A stretch of DNA of 64,000 nucleotides. Origin: Peromyscus leucopus (Eukaryota; Chordata; Mammalia; Rodentia; Cricetidae). The stretch covers positions 7,099,072 through 7,163,071 of the forward strand of contig NC_051082.1 of assembly GCF_004664715.2 (NCBI RefSeq). The letters run 5' to 3'. Shown one piece after another: positions 55,193 to 64,000 of this stretch; position 1 is the first letter of the stretch, and each line of letters begins with the position of its first letter. A model generated the notes under the pieces. It had not been told where the DNA came from and ran no database searches. It was given only the letters and a program-made list of their open reading frames with translations. The position numbers and the translations under genes are program-made.

Positions 55193-55548
55193 TCTTTGTG
55201 TGCATAAGTGGGCAGGCACATGCTGAGATGTGCATGTGTATGTGTGTACATAGGCATGCTCGTGTGCATAAGTGGGCGGGCACTGGCTGAGATGTGCATG
55301 TGTATGTGTGTGCACAGGCATGCTTGTGTGCCTAAGTGGGCGGGCACTGGCTGAGATGTGCACGTGTATGTGTGTGCATAGGCATGCTTGTGTGCATAAG
55401 TGGGCAGGCATGTGCTGAGATATACATGTGTATATGTGTGTGTATACATGTTTGTCTGCATAAGTGGGCAGGCATGTGCTGAGATGTGCATGTGTATGTG
55501 TGTGCACAGGCATGCTTGTGTGCATAAGTGGGCAGGCGCTTGTTGAGC
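55193..55548. repeat. Minisatellite, 64-bp unit, 6 copies
   Basis: TGCATAAGTGGG (or TGCCTAAGTGGG) starts at 55201, 55265, 55329, 55393, 55457 and 55521: exactly 64 bases each time. Each unit has GGGC(A/G)GGC, 'gctgagatgtgcatgtgtatgtgtg' and GGCATGCTTG, so it is GT-rich on the + strand. All three - strand frames stay partly open. Confidence 0.95.
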
Positions 55549-55589
55549 TGTGCATATGGAATTCAGAGGACAACATCGGATATTGGTTC

Positions 55590-55815
55590 TTCCTTCCATC
55601 ATGCTTTTGAGGCAGGGTTTGTGGTTTGCTGCTGGACAGGCAGCGGCGTGTGAGCTTCTTGGAATTCTACTGTCTCTGTGTCTCATCTTGCGATAGGAGT
55701 GCTGGGATCGCAGACACGTGCTACCATGTCCAGCTTTATGTGCATTCTTGGGATCTGAATTCAGGTCTCCCATTTACCCAGAAAGTACTTCACCACCAAG
55801 CCCTCTCTCTAGCTC
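55590..55815 (-). mobile_element. B3-like SINE, antisense, diverged
   Basis: 'ttgaggcagggtttgtggtttg', 'gggatctgaattcaggtctcc', 'caccaccaagccctctctc'. Confidence 0.55.
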
Positions 55816-55829
55816 TAAATATGTTTTTA

Positions 55830-56052
55830 AAAAAAATTTGCATGTTTTTATTTTATGTGCATGCGTGCTTGCCTACATGTATGTATGTATAGCACATACA
55901 TGCCTGGTGCTAAAAGAGGCTACCAGATCCCCATGAACTGGAATTACAGGCTATACATGGTTGTGAGCCACGATGTGAATGCTGAGAACCAAACCCACAT
56001 GTCCTGCAAGATCTGCAAGTGCTCTGAACTTCTGAGCCATCTCTCCAGCTCC
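55830..56052 (-). mobile_element. B2-like SINE, antisense
   Basis: 'atgcctggtgctaaaagagg', 'ggttgtgagccacgatgtg', 'gagccatctctccagctcc'. Confidence 0.85.
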
Positions 56053-56261
56053 TTTATGTACACTTTCATGTTCCACATTCCCCTCGTCCAGTTTTCTCTC
56101 TTATAATCCTTCCCAGTGTTAATGTGCAGTAGCTTCTCGATACTGGGTAATGCCAAGCCTGGGAGCATAAAGAGGGGAGAGGTGAACCCAGGACTCTGTG
56201 AGTGCTAAACAGATGCCCTCTACTGAGCTGAACCCACCCCCACAGCTTTCTGGGTATTTTC

Positions 56262-56370
56262 TTTGTGAGACAGGCTCTCACTAAGTTGTCCAGCCTGGCC
56301 TTGAACTTGCCATCTTTCTATGTCAGCTTCCTGAGTAGATGAGTCAGGAGCCTGTGCTACCATTCTGAGA
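56262..56370 (-). mobile_element. B1-like fragment, antisense
   Basis: 'tttgtgagacaggctctcac', 'ccagcctggccttgaacttg'. Confidence 0.7.
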
Positions 56371-56543
56371 CTGGGACTCACATTTTAAATATACATTAAT
56401 TATACGTACTTATGGGGTTCACTGACTTTCTATATGTATTCTTAATGCCTTTCAGTCACGTTCATTGTTCCCGTGATACTTTCTTGCCCCCCTCACCTTC
56501 CACTAACCGCCTTTCCTTTTTTAATTAGCCTTTATTTTTGCTT

Positions 56544-56893
56544 TCCTGTGTGTGTGTGTCTGTGTCTCTGTGTGTGTCTGTGTATGTATGTATGTGTGTC
56601 TCTCTGTGTATGTCTCTGTCTGTGTGTGTCTCTGTGTATGTATATATATATGTGTGTGTGTCTCTGTGTGTGAGTGTGTCTCTCTGTGTGTCTCTGTGTG
56701 TGTATGTCTGTATGTGTGTGTGTCTCCGTGTGTGTGTCTCTGTCTGTGTGTGTGTATCTCTGTGTGTGTCTGTGTATGAATGTGTGTCTCTGTGTGTGTG
56801 TGTCTGTCTGTGTGTGTCTGTATGTGTGTGTGTCTGTGTGTGTGTGTCTATGTGTGTATCTGTGTGTGTGTCTCTGTGTGTGTCTCTCTGTGT

Positions 56894-56927
<34 letters not shown>

Positions 56928-56946
56928 CTGTGCACTTGTGTGTGTG
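56544..56946. repeat. 400-bp degenerate (TG)n/(TCTG)n array
   Basis: GT runs broken by CT and AT steps for about 400 bases. The CA-rich strand lacks stops, giving long spurious open frames of 145-174 residues on both strands. Confidence 0.95.
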
Positions 56947-57464
56947 ACCTGGTAAGCCTCATCAGTGTTGTTTACAGGAGTACTGTGGGGTTTTGCTTTG
57001 CAGCCCAGGGTCACTGTGAATCCAATGTTCCTCTTGCCCCAGCTCCCCAGTGCTGGGGTTAGAAAAGTGTGCCGCCACGCCTGAGAAATTGCTAATGACT
57101 ATTTGTTGTTGTTATTGTTGGCTCTAGGGTTCATACCCAGTTCCTGGAAGATGAGAGGCAAGTGCTCCATATCTGAGCCCCACCCCAGAGCTTTACTCAG
57201 AATTCTGAGCAAGTTGCCTTACTTCTGTGTGCCATCTCCAAATGGGTGGGTGTTCACTTCATTGAATTTCCAGCATATTCCATGAATGCATGGGCTCTCA
57301 ATGCCTGCTCTGCCACGAACATTCAACCAATAGCAACTGTTTTCTATTTCCAGCCACCAGAAGGAAGTTAGACTGCTGGCCTATCAGCACATTCCCCAGA
57401 GCGTGAAGACATTGCAAGCCACATTCTCCATCCACTCAAAACTATTAAGTCACAGCCATTTCAT

Positions 57465-57560
57465 AAGCAGTGCAGTAAGTTCTGGGGACACTAGGCAGGT
57501 ACGAACGAGGCAGGCACGGTCCCTGCCCTCAAAGAGGTGAACCGTACATTTATCACCCAG
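57465..57560 (+). repeat. Old mammalian-wide repeat fragment
   Basis: 'ttctggggacactaggcagg', 'ggcacggtccctgccctc' match the common ancient MIR/L2-class block. Confidence 0.4.
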
Positions 57561-57569
57561 ACACAACGT

Positions 57570-57675
57570 TAACAATGGCAGCAGGGTGTGGTGATGTGTG
57601 CCTGTAGTCCCAGTTACTCATGAGACTGAGGCAGGAGGATTGCTTAATCCAGGGGTTCAAGACAAGCCCCGGTGA
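57570..57675 (+). mobile_element. 7SL-derived SINE (B1/proto-B1 type)
   Basis: 'gcagggtgtggtgatgtgtgcctgtagtcccag', 'actgaggcaggaggattgctt'. The Alu-like 'agtcccagttactcatgagactgagg' wording is closer to 7SL than to later B1 copies. Confidence 0.7.
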
Positions 57676-58904
57676 AACACCAAGAACAAATTTCAAATAG
57701 TACCTACAAGAAAGTGGGAACTTACGACATGAGAATTGCTCAGAAGGAAATAAGGCTGTGAAGGAATTAAGACAGAGCCCCACGTGGGGGGAGAATTCAC
57801 AGGTTGCTGGATCTTTGCTTCTTAAGCCTGAGTTACTGATGATTTTCTTTGGAGTGGAGACTCTCCCCACCCCAGACCCCACACCCCACAGCCCACAGCT
57901 GGTGTTTGTGTATGTGAATTACACTAAGCCCTGTTTGAGAACGATGTGAGAAATGAGTTATACAGATCTTTGAGACGGTAGTAGCTGTGCTCACGAAAGC
58001 ACAGAGTTTTCCGTCCTTGTAAGATGGGGGAAGCGTCCGAAGTGCAGTGCCAGCTAGTCGTGAGGCTGAGATAGAGCAGAATGGAGCCCGGCTCTGTCTC
58101 ATTTCCTATTGGAAACAATGTGCAGGCAAGGTTGGTATCCACACGCCCAACGTATGGGTGGGAAATCAGGCTCAGGGAACTTAGGATAAGGGGCAGAGCT
58201 GGGATTCAGAGTTTTAGCATTGCGTCCAAAGCCTCAAGTGTCTTTGAGTCTGTCCCCAACCCAGTGTATCTATTAGAGCCCAGGGAGGGAGGGAGGAAGT
58301 ATATAAACAAAACAATGAAAGCAACACTTGCACTAAAACCTCTCCATGATTAACCAGACCTCTCCAAGGATCACAAATCAGAGAGACAAGAAATCCCAGA
58401 TCACCCATAAGATGGGGGAGGGGGTACATTTGCTAGCAATGTATGCTTATGACTAGTATATGTAAAGAGCTCTAGTTACTAAACAACAAAACTAACCCAG
58501 ATTAAAAGTACACTGAAGACCTGAATAGACATCTCTTCAAAGGTGACAAATGGCCAATAAAAATAAATAAGGAGATGCTCAAGGTCATGGGTCATCTGCA
58601 AACAAAAAGACACCACTGACATTCACTGGGATAGACTGGAGAAGACAGGCAATGGGAAAGACTGCTGGGGATCCAGAGGCACTGGAGCCCTCATTAAGGA
58701 CTTGTGGGAATCGGAATCACCACAGCTGCTCTTCAGGCAGTCTGTCAGGTCCTCAGAAGGCCAAATCGCCACATGCTTCGACAAGGATGTTCATAGGATG
58801 CTTCCAAGAAGACTGAAGTATGTGACCACACAGAGCTTGGGCTCAAAGGTGCGTAACAGCATTATCTGTTCGAGCCCAGCATTGGTTCCTTAGGTGTCCC
58901 TGTG

Positions 58905-59222
58905 ATGGACACCTGACAGGCCCAGGGAGGAAGGGTTTATTTCGGCTCCTGGTGTGGAGGGCACAGTCCATCATGATGGGGGAGGCATGGTGGTAGGGGT
59001 CCTGCCAGTGGCTGCAGCTCAGCTTGCCATATCTCAGTTGATCAGGTACCAGAGAACTCACCGGAAGTGCGGCTGGACTATAACCAAAAGGCCAGTGGCT
59101 CACCTCACACGCCATGCCTCCCATCCCAAAATGTCACAGCTTCTCCAAACGGTGTCACCAGTTAGGAAGCAAGTATTCAAACACAAGCCGGTGGGGGACA
59201 TTTTAGACTCAAACCATAATAG
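58905..59222 (-). mobile_element. MaLR-like LTR, antisense, diverged
   Basis: 'gaggaagggtttatttcgg', 'gcacagtccatcatgatgg', 'tcccatcccaaaatgtcac' and 'actcaaaccataatag' follow this family's antisense order. Confidence 0.5.
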
Positions 59223-60154
59223 GCCCCAAGTGGATTTAATCCAAATGTCTATCAACAAATGATAGAGGAAAAAGAAAAATTGGAAAGAAATCAATATCTA
59301 AAGCAGCATCAAGGTATATATTGTGTTTTAGCCCCCAGGGCTGGCACAGGAGTGGATGCACATTATGATCCTGCAACACTTGAACAATGATGAAATTAGT
59401 AACTAAACACACAACTCCCTCTTCATTAAGAGTGCTGAGTGGAGTCCCACAGCAATTCCAATTTATCCAACACTTAATCAGAGGTATAATTTGCTGGGGC
59501 TTCGCCTTAAAAAAGGGTTCAGCATATTGTCGAGCCTTAAAAAGAAGAGAGTGCTGCTGCTGGGCGATGTAAGTGGACCCTGAAAATCAGGGTGCAAAAT
59601 GACAGAAGCCAGATGTGAAAGGCCACGGAGCGTAAGGCTCCACCTAAGGGGATATCCAGCGTAAAGAAATGTATCGGGACAGAAGACATGTTGGTGTTGC
59701 CTGGTGGGGTTGGGGAGCGAATGATGACAGACATGGGATCTTTTCCTTTCTTTTAAACATTGTATTTTTATTTATCTACTCTTTGAGAGTTTCATACATG
59801 TGTGTCTGTGTATACAACTCCTCACCGACTCCCCCCTCCAACTTCATGTCCTCATTTTCCCTCTCTTTATAACCCACGGAGTCCAGTTGGTACTACCCAT
59901 ATTCACATGGTACAGAGCCACTCTCCGAAGTATAGGCAACTTAGGGGAGGGCACACTTGAAGAAAACTGGTTCTCACCCCTACCTCCTGCAGCCATCAAG
60001 TACCAATAGCTCTCAGCTCTGGGTAGTGCCTGTGACCCCCCACTCTATCCAAGCTGGAACATTGATTGACTTGACCTTATGTGGGTCTTACATAGGCAGC
60101 CATAGCCACTATGTCCATGAGTCTAACAGCCCTGTCATATCCAGAAGTCTTTTC

Positions 60155-60270
60155 TTTATTTGAAACAAGGTCTTTCTACACAGCCAGGGCTGGCCTTGGG
60201 CTTGTAGCAGTCTCCCTTACCTCAGCCCTCCAAGTGCTGTGGTTACAGGCACGCAAAACCATGCCTGACT
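60155..60270 (-). mobile_element. B1 SINE, antisense, diverged
   Basis: 'gaaacaaggtctttctacac', 'caagtgctgtggttacaggc', 'aaaccatgcctgac'. Confidence 0.75.
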
Positions 60271-60726
60271 AAGAAAATGGAATTTCTATGCTAGTATAGA
60301 ATTTTCAATATTTATATTTTCTCTTTCTTCTTCTTGTTTTAATCCAGTTGGTCTCAAACTCAGGCTCCTCCTGCCTCAACCTTCCTAGTCTGAGCCAAAC
60401 ACCTGGCTGGATGAAAGTTTCTTTTTGGGGGTCTGAAAGTTCACTGGAATCTGATAGTGGTGATGGCTTTACAACTTTTTAGATATATTACACCTCACCT
60501 CACTGTGTTAGCAGATGGTAGAAGGGAAAATGTCCAGTGATGGAATGTCAGCGTCTTCAAAGCCCTCCAGGGATTAGCCACTTCCTGAGATGGCGGCAGG
60601 GCTCAGAAACAGCCCATGGGCACAGTGACTTCCTCAGGTGCCCACTGGGAGCTGCAGCAAGACCCAGCAGGTGCCAGAATGAGCAGATTAGACTTTTGTG
60701 GGAGCCCCTGAGACACACCCCCTATT

Positions 60727-61112
60727 CTAGATTCATTCTGTTGCTGTGACAAATACTGTGAGCAAAGCAGCTTAGGTAGAGAAAGGATTTATTTCAGTTT
60801 ACAGGTTACGGTCCATCATCAAGGGAAGCCAAAACAGGAAGATGAAGCAGAAACCAGGGCGGGGGGGGGGGGGGATACTGCTTGCTGGCTCACTCTGACT
60901 CATGCTCAGCTAGCTTCGATTTACAGCCCAGGACCACCTTCCCAGGGAATGGTGCCGCCCACAGTGTGCTGGGCCCTCCTTCATCAATTAACAAGACAGT
61001 TCCCCACAGACACGCTCACGGGCCAGTCTAACCCAGACAATCCCTCAGTTGGGACTTCCTTCTCAGGTTACTCTAAACTGTATTACACTGTCAGTCAGAG
61101 CTAACTAGAACA
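60727..61112 (-). mobile_element. MaLR-like LTR, antisense
   Basis: 'ctgttgctgtgacaaatac', 'gagaaaggatttatttcag', 'ggaatggtgccgcccacag' and 'agagctaactagaac'. A run of 15 G lies inside at about 60860. Confidence 0.65.
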
Positions 61113-61134
61113 CCCCCGGAGAAGAGAGACAGGT

Positions 61135-61720
61135 GCTTTACCAGGAGCAGGGTTGGCAGTGAAGGACAAGAACCATCCAAGCCCAGCTATTGTTGATTAA
61201 CGTAAGCCCCATTAAATCGCAGCTCATTAACACATAGGCTAACCAGCACCCATGCAAAAATAGACCCTGCTTCCGCCAGGAGCACATTAGTTTAGAGTAA
61301 TTAGGTCCAGGTTGGAAAGAGGGTGGAAGAAAGAGCAAACTGTGACGTGGTACTGGATATGTGAACAGAATTGTACTGAGGGCAGGCCATAAGGAAGGCC
61401 TGTTAAAAACTGTTTTGGGACCCTCCACCAGGTGACTGAAGACCCAGCTCCTTGTGACCCGTTCTATGGTACGGTTCCTTCCTGAAGAAGTCAAGCGCGT
61501 TCTAAGTGATGCTGTGGATGACGCATGTACCCTCGTGTCCACGTAGCTTGTGTCTGCCCCTGAGACTCAGCTCACCCTCTAGCCTTTGCCCACCACTGTT
61601 TCTAAATAAAACCCCCTCTCCACCACTGCTCCCGCCTGTCCTTCTCTCCCGCTGCTTGTTCGTTCTCCTTCCATGGCTCGTCACTCTCTGGAAGGATCTC
61701 CTTGACTTGGTAAAATGTGC
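61135..61720 (+). mobile_element. Possible LTR
   Basis: AATAAA at 61605-61610 is followed by a C/T-rich, U5-like stretch, and the sequence before it is promoter-like in composition. No ends or family could be fixed. Confidence 0.25.
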
Positions 61721-62479
61721 ATGGCCAACAAGCGTTCGGAAATGCTTCCAGCCTTTTATTCCTCGGTCCGTGTTCGGAGTGATGGAGGTGAATGGACACT
61801 TTTTACTGATGAACTATGTGGGGGTCTCACTGTTCAGACAATTTTGTGTTCTGACCTGCCTTCCCATTCGATCCTTCACCCTAAGCTTCCCATGTAATGC
61901 CCACTGTTACGTGAGGTCTCATGCCGCACATAGGTGTTTTACACTTGAGTAAAATTTCTATACTGGAATCAATATTTATATCCATCTCAAGACCACTTTC
62001 CAATTCAATCTAAGACTTGCTGGATCTAAAATGGAACTCATACTTGGCACCATGGGGCCAAGGGCCTGTGCTAGAGAGGTCAGAGACCCTAGGGGGAACC
62101 TAGTACTCTTCTACTAAACGGACCCTGAGGATTGCTGCTGTACCCACAGACCACGCACCTCTCCACCCTCCTCTGAGAAGCTTCTGTTTGCAGTGGATGG
62201 CCACTGACACAGAGGCCCATAGCAGCTCAGAGTGCAGAGAACAGCAGGCTGTGGAGTGCTTAGCTTTAAACCACACGTACACATCACACCTCTTCCCTCA
62301 ACTCTCAAGCTTCTTCCCCAGGAGAGGCCAGAAGGGTTGGAAGAGCCAGAGATGGATAACTTCCAGGAATCAGTTTTCTGTACATGAAGGACAGTTGCAC
62401 ATAGGAACTCACAGTGGTTATGACAGCATGCACGAAGCCTAAGCAAGTTCCAGCAAGACGAAGTCCCAGCATGGAGGGG

Positions 62480-62832
62480 TGTGGCAGCTTGAATGTAATC
62501 GGCCCCCATAAGCTCATAGGGAGTAGCACTATTAGGAGGTGTGGCTTTGTTGGAGTGGGTGTGGCCTATTTGGAGGAAGTGTGCCACTGTGGGGGTGGGT
62601 TTTGAGGTTTCCTATGCTCAAGATACCATGCAGTATCTAAGACCATTTCCTGTTGCTTTCTGATCAAGATGTAGCCAGCACCATGTCTGCCTACACACTG
62701 CCGTGCTCCCTGGCATGATGATAATGGACGGAACCTCTGAAACTATAAGCTGCTCCAATCAAGTGTTTTCCTTTATAAGAGTTGCTGTGGTCATGGTGTC
62801 TCGTCACAGCAACAGAAGCCCTAACTAAGACA
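62480..62832 (+). mobile_element. Rodent MaLR-like LTR, complete
   Basis: TGTGGCAGCTTGAATGTAAT at the start and AGCCCTAACTAAGACA at the end, about 353 bp. It includes 'cactattaggaggtgtggc', 'aagtgttttcctttataag' and 'tcatggtgtctcgtcacagc'. It is the uninterrupted counterpart of 24038-24592. Confidence 0.75.
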
Positions 62833-63004
62833 AGGAATGGGCACGAAGTCCCACCTCTAGCTGAGGAGATATTGGTGTGTGATAGTTGCAGAGAGAGGGA
62901 GGGTCACTTTTCTTTAATGTGTCCTGCGGTAGGGTGACAGCACCCCTGAGCAAGTCCCAATCTCAAGAGCAGTTCAGTGACACAAATTGGACTTAGTAGG
63001 TTTG

Positions 63005-63066
63005 GAAGAGGAGGAGGAGGAGGAAGAAGGAGAAGAGGAGGAGAAGGAAAAGGAAGAGGAGGAACA
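63005..63066. repeat. (GGA)n/(GAA)n polypurine tract
   Basis: About 60 bases of A and G only, GAG/GAA units. Confidence 0.9.
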
Positions 63067-63429
63067 TGACGATAATAATGATGATGATGCCAAGTTCGAT
63101 GGATAGGGAGGTGAGGGTGGAGGGGTGGATCTGGGAGGGAGGAGTTGGGGGAGGGGATTGAATAGGATCAATATATATTATATTACCAAAGAATTAATCA
63201 AGCTATTATTAAAGCTTTTTCATACTTCTAATAAGGAGACCAAAAATATCAACGAGTTACTATTCTAAGCATTCTGTTTACAAATTTATTGGCATGTACT
63301 ATAATCCACTGCCAACGCTGGTTGAATCTCTAGCATGTCACGGGATAGCTTTTCACTCAGTTGCTCTTTTTCAATTTTCATCTCTTAGTAGCTTTTTAAA
63401 ATATAAGTCTGACACGTATCCTCCATTTG

Positions 63430-63745
63430 CTTTGAGAATCTAAAGCATTTGTGTGTATGTGTGGCATTTGTACATGTATGTATGGTCCCATGTGTGCATG
63501 TGTGTGGAGACTTGAGCTTGATGTCAGGGGTCCTGCTGGATTATTCTGCTTTGACTGAGGCAGGTCCCTCAATTGAATCCAGAGCTCATGGATTGGCTAG
63601 TATAATTAGCCGGCTTGCTGGAGAGGTTCTCTTGAGGGCTGGGAATAGAAGTGGCCACCACGCTTGCCTAGCTTCTGCATGGGTTCTGAGGATCTAAAGT
63701 CTGGTCCTCATGCCTACTCAGCAAGGGCTGTAGCCATGTAGCCTC
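63430..63745 (-). mobile_element. B3-like SINE, antisense, diverged
   Basis: GT-rich left end, 'gtgtgtggagacttgagcttgatgtcagg', 'catgggttctgaggatctaaag'. Confidence 0.6.
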
Positions 63746-63837
63746 AGTCATGAGTATTTAATATTTTTTATTGGCTATTTTAAATATACTAATATTTGTC
63801 CTTTAAGAATAAAAAGAAAACCGATGTTTAATTAAAC

Positions 63838-63838
63838 A

Positions 63839-63869
<31 letters not shown>

Positions 63870-63870
63870 G

Positions 63871-63908
<38 letters not shown>

Positions 63909-63915
63909 TCTATCT

Positions 63916-63966
<51 letters not shown>
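63838..63966. repeat. (TC)n(GT)n compound microsatellite
   Basis: About 80 bases of TC with TCTG interruptions, then about 23 GT units. Confidence 0.95.
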
Positions 63967-63967
<1 letters not shown>

Positions 63968-64000
63968 GGGTTCACACATGCCACAACATGTATGTAAATG

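Noticed and set aside
55114..55773. 219-codon His/Cys/Thr-rich open frame on -
   Set aside because: The 64-bp unit is not a multiple of three and the CA-rich strand simply lacks stop codons.
56525..57062. Long Cys/Val and Thr/His open frames on both strands
   Set aside because: They arise from the 400-bp TG/TCTG array.
61138..61952. Coding gene from opposite open frames of 134 and 148 codons
   Set aside because: No domain or splice pattern; the region looks like an LTR with AATAAA at 61605.

Overview
The window is nuclear DNA from a rodent. It has spliced genes with GT-AG introns, dense B1 and B2/B3 SINEs, rodent MaLR-type LTRs, a rodent hAT element resembling URR1, and very many (CA)n/(GT)n tracts. 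Several B1 copies and an LTR with its polypurine tract near 53.7 kb look more like cricetid (hamster, vole, deer mouse) families than mouse or rat. That species call is inference from repeat character.

Three protein-coding genes can be placed, and they match the order Cit - Prkab1 - Tmem233 that I know from mammals (human 12q24 region). (1) The left edge holds the last exon of Cit (citron Rho-interacting kinase) on the + strand. Its final seven codons and stop are at 99-122, followed by a 3'UTR of about 2.6 kb ending near 2.7 kb. (2) Prkab1 (AMPK beta-1 subunit) is complete on the - strand. A CpG-island promoter and non-coding first exon lie near 18.0 kb, seven coding exons run from 17,812 to 8,000, and the 3'UTR ends near 6.85 kb. 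I reconstructed every splice junction; the frame stays open and gives 270 residues, the known length. Cit and Prkab1 are convergent with about 4.1 kb between their 3' ends. (3) Tmem233 (dispanin/IFITM-superfamily membrane protein) is on the - strand, upstream of Prkab1 in the same direction. Its second exon is clear at 44,829-44,965. A very short terminal coding exon plus 3'UTR is proposed at about 32,954. Exon 1 was not found and probably lies beyond 64 kb.

The rest is introns and intergenic DNA filled with repeats. 2.7-6.85 kb: Cit/Prkab1 gap with a MER5A-type fossil and an MLT1-like LTR. 8.4-17.6 kb: Prkab1 introns with a 47-49 bp minisatellite whose units carry a perfect palindrome. 18.1-32.3 kb: space between the Prkab1 promoter and the proposed Tmem233 3' end, with nested SINEs, a ~199 bp duplicated microsatellite block, LTR-like segments and candidate CTCF sites. 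33-64 kb: Tmem233 introns with a nested solo LTR inside a B2 (39.06-39.56 kb), a twin-primed inverted L1 (45.6-47.0 kb), an ERV 3' part with LTR (52.35-53.99 kb), a 64-bp minisatellite (55.2-55.5 kb) and several MIR fossils.

I see no new protein system. The most informative observations are structural: the probable Tmem233 micro-exon, the L1 inversion with matching target-site duplications, the LTR-in-B2 nesting, the palindromic minisatellite, and candidate CTCF motifs between two genes. Repeat family names are from memory of consensus sequences and were not checked against a library.
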